Shown in pieces: positions 1 through 6,276 of a DNA stretch of 10,359 bases. Both the position numbers and the translations under genes were made by a program. A model generated the notes under the pieces. That model saw only the letters and a program-made list of their open reading frames with translations, searched no databases and was not told the DNA's origin. Position 1 is the first letter of the stretch. The number at the start of each line of letters is the position of its first letter. Origin of the DNA: DATJLQ01 sp035509415 (lineage in GTDB: Bacteria; Pseudomonadota; Alphaproteobacteria; JACZXZ01); NCBI GenBank assembly GCA_035509415.1, contig DATJLQ010000199.1, forward strand, positions 1-10,359, written 5' to 3'.

Positions 1-606
1 GCGGTCGCGCACGAGCATCGGCGGGCTCACCTCGGTGTAGCCGAACTCGCTCGTGTGGAGGTCGAGCATGAATTGGGCGAGCGCGCGCTCGAGGCGCGCG
101 AGCGCTCCCTTGAGCACCGCGAAGCGCGCACCCGAAATCCGCCCCGCCGCCTCGAAATCCATGAGGCCGAGCGCCTCGCCGAGGTCGTAATGCTCCTGGG
201 GCTTGAAGGCGAATTGAGGCGGCGTCCCGTGGCGGCGCAGCTCGAGATTGGCGCTTTCGTCCTTCCCCTGGGGCACGTCGTCCGCGGGCGTGTTCGGAAT
301 GAGCGCGAGGGCCGCCTCGAGCTCGTCGGCGAGCGCCTTCTCCTCGGCTTCACGCGCGGCGATCTGGTCCTTGAGGCGGCCGACCTCGTCCATGAGCGCC
401 GCCGCGTCGCCGCCCTTGCGCTTCGCCTCGCCGACCTGGCGCGAGAGGTCGTTGCGCTTGGCGAGCAGCTCCTGCGCCGCGGTCTGCGCCGCGCGCCGCT
501 TCGCGTCGAGCGCCAGTATCTCGGACGACGCGGGTGCCAGGCCGCGACTCGCGAGGCCGCGGTCGAAAGCCGCGGGATCGTCGCGTATTCCCTTGAGATC
601 GTGCAT
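1..606 (-). CDS. serS: Seryl-tRNA synthetase, N-terminal part (3' end beyond window)
   Basis: This gene charges tRNA-Ser with serine in the cytoplasm. The first 202 codons are present and the gene runs off the left edge with no stop. The protein begins MHDLKGIRDDP, the typical SerS start. Residues about 28-100 are rich in Ala, Glu, Arg and Lys in a heptad-like pattern, matching the long antiparallel coiled-coil arm that grips the tRNA-Ser variable arm. Next come the family-typical segments IPNTPADDVPQGKDE (about 103-117) and HYDLGEALGLMDFEAAGRISGARF (about 139-162, the entry to the class II catalytic core), then TEVSPPMLV (191-199), which lies near class II motif 1. The catalytic motifs 2 and 3 would lie outside the window. 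The ATG at 604-606 is the only start that gives the conserved N-terminus. It is last in the tat-serS order, 91 nt after tatC, and probably has its own promoter. Identity is very secure. Confidence 0.96.
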   Translation of the reverse strand, partial: MHDLKGIRDDPAAFDRGLASRGLAPASSEILALDAKRRAAQTAAQELLAKRNDLSRQVGEAKRKGGDAAALMDEVGRLKDQIAAREAEEKALADELEAALALIPNTPADDVPQGKDESANLELRRHGTPPQFAFKPQEHYDLGEALGLMDFEAAGRISGARFAVLKGALARLERALAQFMLDLHTSEFGYTEVSPPMLVRDR

Positions 607-644
607 GCGCCGCCGCCTGTCGCCATCCCTCGCGCGTTCCGGCC

Positions 645-673
645 CTTATAGGCTGAACGGCTGAGTCGCGCAA
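645..673 (-). promoter_or_regulatory. Candidate sigma70-type promoter for serS
   Basis: On the minus strand, TTGCGC (668-673) and TATAAG (645-650) are separated by exactly 17 nt. The -10 box matches TATAAT at 5 of 6 positions and the -35 matches TTGACA at 3 of 6. The inferred transcript start would be near 638, giving a leader of about 30 nt before the serS ATG. It lies wholly in the 91-nt space between tatC and serS. This is a pattern match only; serS could also be read through from tatC. Confidence 0.42.
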
Positions 674-697
674 ACGGCGGCGCTTATGAGGACGGCG

Positions 698-1699
698 CTA
701 TTCGGACCGGCCGGAATTGAAATCCGTGTCCTCGACCGGCTCCTCGGGCCTGGCCGCACCGGCCGAAGCCGCACCGCTCGCCGCGGCACCCGCGGAGGCG
801 GGCTTGGCGCCGCCCGAGAGCTCGGCATCGAGCTCGGCGTCGAGGCGCGCCTCCTCGGCCGCGCGCTTCTTCTCGATCATGCGCACGGCGATGATCGAGG
901 CCTCGTAGAGCACGATGAGCGGCAGCGCCAGCGAGGTCTGGCTGATGATGTCGGGCGGCGTCAGGATCGCCGCGATCACGAACACGCCGAGGATCGCGTA
1001 GCGCCGCTTCGCCTTGAGCGTGTCGCTCGTGACCATGCCCGCGCGCGCCATGAGGGTGAGCGCCACCGGCATCTGGAACGCGAGCCCGAAGCCGAACAGG
1101 AGATGCGTCACCAGCGAGAGATAGTCGCTCACCTTGGGCATCACCTCGATCGCGAGGTCGCCGGGCGAGGCGGGATGCTGGAAGCTCAGGAAGAAATGCC
1201 AGGCGAGCGGCATGATCACGAAATAGGCGAGCGACGCGCCCATGATGAACAGGACCGGCGTCGCGACCAGGAACGGGAGGAATGCGTTCTTTTCGTGCCG
1301 GTAGAGGCCGGGAGCGACGAAGCGCCAGAGCTGCATGGCGATGAGCGGGAACGAGAGCATCAGCCCCGCGAACAACGCCACCTTCACGTAAGTGAAAAAC
1401 GCCTCGTGGAGGGCCGTGTAGATGAGCGCGGTGTGGGTCCCGACCGGGAATTGCTCGGCGAGCGGATGGACCAAAAAGTTGAAGATCGGCTCGGCGAAAT
1501 AGAAGCAGACCAGGAACGCGCCGATGAAGCCCACGAAGCAGTAGATGAGCCGCCGGCGCAGCTCGACCAGGTGCTCCATGAGGGGCATCGACCGGTCGTG
1601 CGCCGGCCCGTCGCCCGGTTCCCGCTCAGAAGCGGCGCTCTCGGTATTGGCGCTCTCGCTCTCGGCACCCTCGGTCTCGGGCCCCTGGGTCTCTGCCAT
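698..1699 (-). CDS. tatC: Twin-arginine translocase subunit TatC
   Basis: TatC is the polytopic inner-membrane receptor that binds twin-arginine signal peptides and, with TatB and TatA, exports folded proteins. The protein is 333 residues, against 258 in E. coli. The conserved core starts at MPLMEHLVELRRRL (38-51), where Glu46 corresponds to E. coli Glu15. The motif FVAPGLYRHEK follows at 127-137, with Phe127 and Glu136 aligning to the signal-binding Phe94 and Glu103. LTPPDIISQTSLALPLIVLYE (246-266) is the characteristic late periplasmic/membrane segment. Six hydrophobic stretches fit the family topology. The extra length is an acidic, Glu/Ser-rich N-terminal stretch (1-37) and an Ala-rich C-terminal tail (about 275-333). 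The ATG at 1697-1699 is favoured because GAGGA overlapping the tatB stop lies 7 nt upstream. An internal ATG at codon 38 would give a more standard length and cannot be excluded. The gene is 9 nt after tatB, so translation is probably coupled. Confidence 0.96.
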   Translation of the reverse strand: MAETQGPETEGAESESANTESAASEREPGDGPAHDRSMPLMEHLVELRRRLIYCFVGFIGAFLVCFYFAEPIFNFLVHPLAEQFPVGTHTALIYTALHEAFFTYVKVALFAGLMLSFPLIAMQLWRFVAPGLYRHEKNAFLPFLVATPVLFIMGASLAYFVIMPLAWHFFLSFQHPASPGDLAIEVMPKVSDYLSLVTHLLFGFGLAFQMPVALTLMARAGMVTSDTLKAKRRYAILGVFVIAAILTPPDIISQTSLALPLIVLYEASIIAVRMIEKKRAAEEARLDAELDAELSGGAKPASAGAAASGAASAGAARPEEPVEDTDFNSGRSE

Positions 1700-1708
1700 G
1701 GAGCGTCC

Positions 1709-2221
1709 TCAGCCCTTCGCGGGTTCGGCCGAGACCGGCTCGGCGCGCGCGGGCTCGATTCGCGGCGACGCGACCGGTGCCTGAGCCGGCTCGACGCTCG
1801 GAGACGTGGGCGCGGCGGGCGCGGTCGCCTCGACGGGCGCGGGATGGGAAGCCGGATCGGTTGTTGGATGGATTTCCGGCGCCGGTGTCGCGGCCGCATC
1901 GGCGCCCTGGCGCTCGAGCGTCTCCTGCGCGACCTCCTTGTGCTCGAGCTGCTTCGCGACGGCGCCGCCCGGATCGATCGTGTTCTCGAGGTCCTCGCCG
2001 AAGTCCGTGCCGGCCGCGGCCTCGATGTCGGTCTTGAGGCTATCGAGCTCGGCCTCGCGCGACATTTCCTCGACCCCTGCCTGGAACTCGCGCGCGAGGC
2101 CGCGCGCCTTGCGCGCGAATTGCGCGAAGGTCTTGACCACGCGCGGCAGGTCCTTGGGTCCGATGACGATGAGCGCCACGACCGCGATCAGCAGCAGCTC
2201 GGACCAGCTCATGTCGAACAA
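1709..2221 (-). CDS. tatB: Twin-arginine translocase subunit TatB (TTG start)
   Basis: TatB forms the receptor complex with TatC and hands Tat substrates to the TatA pore. The protein is 170 residues: a single N-terminal membrane helix (about 5-21) ending in the hinge GPKDLP (21-26), an amphipathic helix (about 27-66), then a long acidic Pro/Ala-rich cytoplasmic tail (about 105-170). Glu8 in MFDMSWSELL matches the functionally important Glu8 of E. coli TatB, which separates TatB from TatA. The start is TTG at 2219-2221: it restores the family N-terminus MFD, and GAGGAGGA lies 8 nt before it. The in-frame ATG three codons later (2210-2212) is 17 nt from that site and would remove the conserved Phe-Asp. 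It is flanked by tatA (60 nt upstream) and tatC (9 nt downstream). Identity is secure; the start codon is well supported. Confidence 0.95.
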   Translation of the reverse strand: MFDMSWSELLLIAVVALIVIGPKDLPRVVKTFAQFARKARGLAREFQAGVEEMSREAELDSLKTDIEAAAGTDFGEDLENTIDPGGAVAKQLEHKEVAQETLERQGADAAATPAPEIHPTTDPASHPAPVEATAPAAPTSPSVEPAQAPVASPRIEPARAEPVSAEPAKG

Positions 2222-2229
2222 GGCCGGCG

Positions 2230-2237
2230 TCCTCCTC
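2230..2237 (-). promoter_or_regulatory. Shine-Dalgarno of tatB that decides a TTG start
   Basis: GAGGAGGA on the minus strand is a near-perfect anti-16S match. It lies 8 nt before TTG (2219-2221) but 17 nt before the next in-frame ATG. Spacing therefore selects the TTG, which also yields the conserved MFD beginning of TatB. Confidence 0.75.
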
Positions 2238-2281
2238 GGCGGCTCGGGGTGTCAAGGAGTGTTCGAGCGGCGGGGCCGGCC

Positions 2282-2551
2282 TCAGCCGTGCGCCTGCTCG
2301 TCGCGCCGCACGGGCTCGGCGGCGGGTGCCGCGGCGGGCGCGGGTGCAGGCGCGGGCGCGGCCGGGATCGACTTGGCCGCTTGAGGTGCGGGTGCCTCCT
2401 CGCCCTCGCCCTCTTCCTTGAGGCCTTTCTTGAAGGCCTTCACGCCCTTGGCCATGTCGCCCATGATGCGCGAGATCTTGCCGCCGCCGCCGAACAGGAT
2501 CATGACCACCGCGAGCACGATCAGCCAATGCCAGATGCTAAAACTTCCCAT
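2282..2551 (-). CDS. tatA: Twin-arginine translocase subunit TatA
   Basis: TatA oligomerises to form the transport pathway for folded Tat substrates. The protein is 89 residues. It opens with MGSFSIWHWLIVLAVVMILFGGGGKI: a short membrane helix (about 6-20) ending in the Phe20-Gly21 hinge. An amphipathic helix follows (about 24-44), carrying GVKAFKKGL, whose Phe40 corresponds to the invariant E. coli Phe39. The tail (45-89) is acidic, then Pro/Ala-rich and probably disordered. The polar residue at position 8 is His, not the Glu8 of TatB. The ATG at 2549-2551 is preferred because GGGAG (2560-2564) lies 8 nt upstream. An in-frame GTG five codons further up would start at the ribosome binding site itself and add residues not seen in the family. 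It is first of tatABC, downstream of a probable terminator, so it likely has its own promoter, though I found no convincing one. Confidence 0.95.
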   Translation of the reverse strand: MGSFSIWHWLIVLAVVMILFGGGGKISRIMGDMAKGVKAFKKGLKEEGEGEEAPAPQAAKSIPAAPAPAPAPAAAPAAEPVRRDEQAHG

Positions 2552-2579
2552 AGTCCAAGCTCCCACTAATCTGCCGGAT

Positions 2580-2640
2580 CGGTCGAGCCGACCGGCGCGC
2601 CCGGCACCTGCCGCGCGTCGCGGTGCTACGCCTCAGCACC
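2580..2640 (-). other. Two short hairpins in the region upstream of tatA
   Basis: There are two perfect inverted repeats: CGGTCG-AGC-CGACCG at 2580-2594, and GGTGCT-(7 nt)-AGCACC at 2622-2640. Both lie between the scpB terminator and the tatA ribosome binding site. If transcription of tatA starts upstream of 2640 they would be in its leader. Neither is followed by a U-tract on the minus strand. In GC-rich DNA such repeats arise easily by chance, so function is unknown. Confidence 0.25.
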
Positions 2641-2694
2641 TTGGTTGACGGTCCCCGCCCTGCTCGCCCGAAGGCGGCGCCGGCGGATGATGGC

Positions 2695-2726
2695 AAAAAC
2701 CCCCCGCCGCCGCAACGCCGGCGGGG
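2695..2726 (-). terminator. Intrinsic terminator downstream of scpB
   Basis: On the minus strand, CCCCGCCG (2719-2726) pairs perfectly with CGGCGGGG (2702-2709) around a 9-nt loop. Two G residues and then TTTTT (2695-2699) follow. The stem lies 95 nt beyond the scpB stop and about 145 nt before tatA. It should end the dgt/SPOR-nagZ-M50-scpAB transcript and separate it from tatABC. The 3' region between scpB and the stem is also rich in inverted repeats, for example GGGGC-AGAT-GCCCC at 2768-2781. Confidence 0.65.
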
Positions 2727-2820
2727 AAGCGTGCCTCATATGTAAGCCCTTATCAGGCCGGGCGAAAGGGGCAGATGCCCCGATTTGCGCCCCGATTCGC
2801 CCAGGGGATTCCGCGGGGAT

Positions 2821-3633
2821 TCACGCAGGCTTTTCGCCGCTGTCCTCGAAGGCCGGCGCCTCGTCCGCGGCATGGGCGCCCTTCTTGGGCGCGTCCTCAT
2901 CCGTCGCCGGGCCTGCCTCGGGCACGCTTTCCTCGGCAGGATCGCCACCAACCCGCTCGCGCTCGATCAAATCCTCGAGGTCCTCGAGCGGGTCGAGGGC
3001 GAGCTCCTCGGCCGCCTCGGCCTCCTCGAGCTCGGTCTCGCGCGCGTCTTCCTGCTCGGCGAGCTGATCCTCGCCCAAGGCCGCGCCATAGGCCGCGATC
3101 GCCGGGCGCTTGTCGAGCAGGCCCGCCGCGCGCAGCTCCTCGATGCCGGGAAGATCCTTGACGCTCGCGAGCCCGAAATGGTCGAGGAACGCGTCGGTCG
3201 TGACCCAGGTGAGCGGGCGGCCGGGCGTGTTCTTGCGCCGGCCCGGCTTGACCCAGCCCGCCTCGACCAGCACGTCGAGCGTGCCGGGGCTCAAGCTCAC
3301 GCCCCTGATCTCCTCGATCTCGGGCCGCGTCACCGGCTGATGATAGGCGACGATCGCGAGCGTCTCGATCGCCGGGCGGTTGAGCTTGCGCGCGACCGCC
3401 TTCTCGGTGCGCAGATACGCCGCGAGGTCGGGCGCGGTGCGGAACGCCCAGCGCTTCCCAACCTCGACCAGATGCACGCCGCGATTGGCGTAAAGCTCGC
3501 CGAGCTCGCGGATCAGGCCGAGTAGATCGGCGCCCTCGGGCAGATGATCGCGCAAATCCTGCTCGTCCAGCGGCTCGGCCGAAGCGAACAGCAAAGCCTC
3601 GATCAGGCGCAGCTGCTGCTGCCGGTCATTCAT
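2821..3633 (-). CDS. scpB: Segregation and condensation protein B (ScpB)
   Basis: ScpB is a dimeric winged-helix kleisin-associated protein that, with ScpA, regulates the SMC condensin during chromosome compaction and segregation. Residues 1-180 form the two winged-helix domains: LRLIEALLFASAEPLDEQDL (8-27), RWAFRTAPDLAAYL (61-74), and the hallmark RPAIETLAIVAYHQPVTRPEIEEIRGV (86-112), then GRPLTWVTTDAFLDHFGL (138-155) and LPGIEEL (161-167). The protein is 270 residues, longer than the roughly 190-200 usual for bacterial ScpB. The extra 80 residues (about 190-270) are strongly acidic and low in complexity, probably disordered. The ATG at 3631-3633 fits the family N-terminus, and no upstream in-frame start exists before the scpA stop. 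The ribosome site is weak, so translational coupling to scpA is likely. It is the last gene before a terminator. Confidence 0.95.
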   Translation of the reverse strand: MNDRQQQLRLIEALLFASAEPLDEQDLRDHLPEGADLLGLIRELGELYANRGVHLVEVGKRWAFRTAPDLAAYLRTEKAVARKLNRPAIETLAIVAYHQPVTRPEIEEIRGVSLSPGTLDVLVEAGWVKPGRRKNTPGRPLTWVTTDAFLDHFGLASVKDLPGIEELRAAGLLDKRPAIAAYGAALGEDQLAEQEDARETELEEAEAAEELALDPLEDLEDLIERERVGGDPAEESVPEAGPATDEDAPKKGAHAADEAPAFEDSGEKPA

Positions 3634-3679
3634 GGCTGCGGCGTTCCATATGCATGTGCGTGGTCGGCATGACGCGCAT
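3626..3679 (-). other. 17-codon ORF bridging scpA and scpB (possible translational coupling)
   Basis: The ATG at 3677-3679 shares its A with the scpA TGA stop (TGATG). The frame stays open for 17 codons and ends at TGA 3626-3628, inside the ATGAATGA that opens scpB. A ribosome finishing scpA could reinitiate here and be delivered onto the scpB start, which has only a weak ribosome site. The peptide would be MRVMPTTHMHMERRSHE and resembles nothing I know. A coupling role is inference; a chance ORF is quite possible. Confidence 0.3.
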
Positions 3680-4473
3680 CACTCGCCCTCGCGCCGCGCG
3701 CGCACATAGATCGGGCCGAAGGCGCGGTCCTGCCGGATCTGCACCTTGCCCGTGCGCGTGAGCTCGAGGCTGGCGGCAAAGGTCGCCGCGATCGCCGAGC
3801 GCAGCACGAGCGGGCCGCGCAAATCGGCGGGCAGGAAATTCATCAACGTCTGCCAGTCGGGCATGCGGCCGAGCATGTCGCGGAGGCGCACGAGCGCGTC
3901 GTCCATCGAGTAGAGCTTGGTCGGGAGGATGTGCAGCATGCCGCCATCCTGACGGCGCTGCTGGTCGCCATAGGCCTTCAGGAGCTCGTAGAGCGTCAAC
4001 TCGTAATAGGGCCGGCGCACCACCTCGGGCCGCTCGGGGGCGCCGCGCCGGAACATGTCGATGCCGAGCCGGGGCCGGCCCAGGAGCGCCACACCCGCGT
4101 TGCGCATCGCCTCGAGGCGTTGGAGCTGGAAGCGCAAGGCGGCGGCCATCTCGGCCCCGCTCGGCTCCTCCTCGGCGCTGGTCTGCTGAGGCAGCAACAG
4201 GCGCGACTTCAAATAGGCCAGCCACGCCGCCATCACCAGGTAATCGGCCGCGATCTCGAGCCTGAGGTCGTGCGCGCGTTGGATGAAGGCAAGATACTGG
4301 TCGGCAAGCGCCAGGATCGAGACGTGGATCAGATCGACCTTCTGGTCGCGCGCGAGCTCGAGCAGCACGTCGAGCGGCCCTTCATAGCCGCCGAGATCGA
4401 GGATCAGCTGCTCGTGGGGCAGGACGACCGGCGCCTCGTCGAAGCCGTCGGCCGGGTTCAGCTCGGGCGTCAT
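3679..4473 (-). CDS. scpA: Segregation and condensation protein A (ScpA kleisin)
   Basis: ScpA is the kleisin subunit that bridges the SMC heads and recruits ScpB in bacterial condensin. The protein is 264 residues, typical for the family. The N-terminal SMC-neck-binding region contains the hallmark YEGPLDVLLELARDQ (30-44) and KVDLIHVSILALADQYL (45-61), followed by AADYLVMAAWLAYLKSRLLLP (75-95). A less conserved central linker carries a short acidic patch (99-107) and runs to about residue 180. The C-terminal winged helix that contacts the SMC cap ends with IAATFAASLELTRTGKVQIRQDRAFGPIYV (228-257). The ATG at 4471-4473 gives the usual short variable lead-in before the conserved block. It lies 27 nt after the M50 protease gene and 45 nt before scpB, in the same transcript. 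Identity is very secure. Confidence 0.96.
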   Translation of the reverse strand: MTPELNPADGFDEAPVVLPHEQLILDLGGYEGPLDVLLELARDQKVDLIHVSILALADQYLAFIQRAHDLRLEIAADYLVMAAWLAYLKSRLLLPQQTSAEEEPSGAEMAAALRFQLQRLEAMRNAGVALLGRPRLGIDMFRRGAPERPEVVRRPYYELTLYELLKAYGDQQRRQDGGMLHILPTKLYSMDDALVRLRDMLGRMPDWQTLMNFLPADLRGPLVLRSAIAATFAASLELTRTGKVQIRQDRAFGPIYVRARREGE

Positions 4474-4499
4474 CGCGGGGCCATCTGGATCGCGGCCAT
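4470..4499 (-). other. 9-codon ORF bridging the M50 gene and scpA
   Basis: The ATG at 4497-4499 starts one nucleotide after the M50 protease stop (TAG, 4501-4503). It reads nine codons (MAAIQMAPR) and stops at TGA 4470-4472, overlapping the scpA ATG as ATGA. This is the same layout as at the scpA-scpB junction. It could pass terminating ribosomes on to scpA, which has no good Shine-Dalgarno. It may equally be chance, since any start in ATGA context provides an out-of-frame stop. Confidence 0.25.
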
Positions 4500-4500
4500 G

Positions 4501-5205
4501 CTAGATCTCGGTCATGCTGTAGGTGCCGGTCACCCAGCGCATGGCGCGGTAGAGCCAGTTGACCGGATCGCTCAAGGCCCAGCTTACCACATTCAGATCG
4601 ATGCCGAGGTTCCGGCCCAGCATGGGGAGAAGAAAAATCAGCGCCAGCAGGATCAAAATCCCGTAGCGCTCGATGCGCGAAAAAGGCCGCGCGAGCTTGA
4701 GCGGCAGGAGCCCAACGAGCACCCGCCCGCCGTCGAGCGGCGGCAAAGGCAGCATGTTAAAGACGGCGAGCATGATGTTGATCTGTATCGAGTCGTCGAG
4801 ATTGAGCAACAGCCAGTTGCGGAAATAGACCGGCGCGAACACGGCGACGTTCAGCAGCAGGCCCGAGACGAAGGCGAGCAGCATGTTCATCCCCGGCCCC
4901 GCCGCCGCGACCCAGATCATGTCGCGCTTGGGCTTGCGCAGTTGGCCGAAATTGACCGGCACCGGCTTGGCGTAGCCGAAGATGAAGCCGCCCGCGAACC
5001 AGAGAATCGCCGGCATCACGATGGTGCCGAACGGGTCGATGTGGCGCAGCGGATTGAAGTTCACGCGCCCGAGCATCCAGGCCGTGTCGTCGCCGAACCA
5101 ATGGGCGACCAGGCCATGGGCGACCTCGTGGAAGGTCACCGCGACGATGACCGGGAGCGCCCAGACCGAAAGCTCGTAAATGATGGGGCCGAAATTCACC
5201 GGCAC
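4501..5205 (-). CDS. Site-2 protease family (M50) membrane zinc metalloprotease
   Basis: This is an integral membrane protein of 234 residues with the zinc-protease hallmarks of family M50: HEVAH (26-30, HExxH) in the first membrane segment, and NMLPLPPLDGGRVL (150-163) with the NPxPxxxLDGG-type aspartate (Asp158) as third zinc ligand. About five or six hydrophobic segments are visible (about 8-30, 62-80, 97-125, 142-170, 184-196). There is no PDZ domain, so it is the compact type rather than RseP-like. The substrate is unknown; this group may cleave membrane-embedded regulators or remnant peptides. The start is GTG at 5203-5205, only 3 nt after the nagZ stop, without a clear ribosome site, so coupled translation is likely. 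A second in-frame GTG lies two codons later. Proteins of this kind commonly sit beside scpA/nagZ in Alphaproteobacteria as I recall, but their role there is not established. Confidence 0.9.
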   Translation of the reverse strand: MPVNFGPIIYELSVWALPVIVAVTFHEVAHGLVAHWFGDDTAWMLGRVNFNPLRHIDPFGTIVMPAILWFAGGFIFGYAKPVPVNFGQLRKPKRDMIWVAAAGPGMNMLLAFVSGLLLNVAVFAPVYFRNWLLLNLDDSIQINIMLAVFNMLPLPPLDGGRVLVGLLPLKLARPFSRIERYGILILLALIFLLPMLGRNLGIDLNVVSWALSDPVNWLYRAMRWVTGTYSMTEI

Positions 5206-5208
5206 CGC

Positions 5209-6246
5209 TTACGACGGCCCGAGCAAGGCGTCAAGCTCGGCCCGCGCGGACTCCGGGTCGAACGGCGCCGCATTTTGGACTGCCGCGCGCCGGATGGCCG
5301 CGGCGCGCGCGAGCCGTGCCGCCGACTCGGGCCGAAGCCTGGGCGTCGCCGCGATCACGCTTGCCATTTCGGCCCGGTCGCCGGAGCAGTGGAGCACGAG
5401 GTCGCAGCCGGCCGCGAGTGCCGCCGCCGCGCGCGCGCCGAAGTTGCCCTCGAGCGCCTTCATGCCGAGATCGTCAGACACGAGCACACCCTCGAAGCCG
5501 ATGGCACCCCGCACGATATCGCCCAGGATGCGTCTCGAGAGCGTCGCCGCGTTCTCGGCATCGAGCGCTCCGTAGCGCACATGGGCCGTCATCGCCCAAG
5601 GCGCCTTGTTGAGCGCTATGAACGGCGCGAAGTCCGTCGCGACGAGGGTCGCGCGATCCGTCTCCACCGTGGGCAGCTCGAGATGGCTGTCGGCGCGCGC
5701 GCGGCCATGGCCGGGAATGTGCTTGATCACGGGCATGACTGCGCCCGCGAGCAGCCCATCGCAAAAGGCCCGGCCCAGGCGCGCCACGATCTCCGGCTCG
5801 GCCGCGAAGGCGCGGTCGCCGATCACCTGGTGCGTCTCGCGGAGGCCGAGATCGAGCACCGGCGCGCAATCGACGTCGATGCCGAGATCTGCGAGCTCGC
5901 GCGCGATGAGACGCGCATTGAGGAAGCTCGCGCGCGCGGCGCGCTCGGGGTCGCGTGCGGCAATCGCGCCGAGCCGGGCCGCCGCCGGTGCCGCGCGCCA
6001 GTGCGGCGGCTTGAGCCGCGCGACGCGTCCGCCCTCCTGGTCGATGAGGATGGGCGCATCGGCGCGCCCGACCGCCGCGCGCAGGCTCGCGACCAGGTCC
6101 TTCACCTGCGCGGGCTCGGCGCAATTGCGCGCGAACAGAATGAATCCGAGCGGGTCGGCGTCGCGGAACAGGGCGCGCTCGTCGCCTCCGAGCGTTAATC
6201 CTGCGCAGCCCAGAATCGCCGCGCGCGGCACTGGCGACCCGTTCAT
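5209..6246 (-). CDS. nagZ: Beta-N-acetylhexosaminidase NagZ (glycoside hydrolase family 3)
   Basis: NagZ removes N-acetylglucosamine from anhydro-muropeptides in the cytoplasm during peptidoglycan recycling; in many Gram-negatives its product feeds AmpC beta-lactamase induction. The protein is 345 residues, matching single-domain GH3 NagZ. The substrate loop KHIPGHGRARADSH (175-188) carries the NagZ-specific His and the Asp-Ser-His triad of the acid/base mechanism. SDDLGM (257-262) holds the catalytic nucleophile Asp258. LIDQEGGRVARL (67-78) and FILFARN (35-41) are further family blocks. There is no signal peptide, as expected for a cytoplasmic recycling enzyme. The ATG at 6244-6246 gives a normal N-terminus, though the ribosome site is poor. 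It lies 30 nt after the SPOR gene and 3 nt before the M50 gene. Pairing with a SPOR protein suggests shared cell-wall duties. Confidence 0.95.
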   Translation of the reverse strand: MNGSPVPRAAILGCAGLTLGGDERALFRDADPLGFILFARNCAEPAQVKDLVASLRAAVGRADAPILIDQEGGRVARLKPPHWRAAPAAARLGAIAARDPERAARASFLNARLIARELADLGIDVDCAPVLDLGLRETHQVIGDRAFAAEPEIVARLGRAFCDGLLAGAVMPVIKHIPGHGRARADSHLELPTVETDRATLVATDFAPFIALNKAPWAMTAHVRYGALDAENAATLSRRILGDIVRGAIGFEGVLVSDDLGMKALEGNFGARAAAALAAGCDLVLHCSGDRAEMASVIAATPRLRPESAARLARAAAIRRAAVQNAAPFDPESARAELDALLGPS

Positions 6247-6276
6247 CGCCGCGCGCCCGCGCCCACGGACGCTGCC

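Noticed and set aside
686..2569. 627-codon plus-strand open frame opposite tatA-tatB-tatC
   Set aside because: It lies antisense to three clearly recognisable tat genes, and its product is an Arg/Glu/His-rich low-complexity translation typical of GC-rich shadow frames.
3931..6198. 755-codon plus-strand open frame opposite scpA, the M50 gene and nagZ
   Set aside because: It is antisense to three well-supported genes. The product has no domain pattern and is His/Arg/Glu-biased, as expected from the complement of GC3-rich genes.
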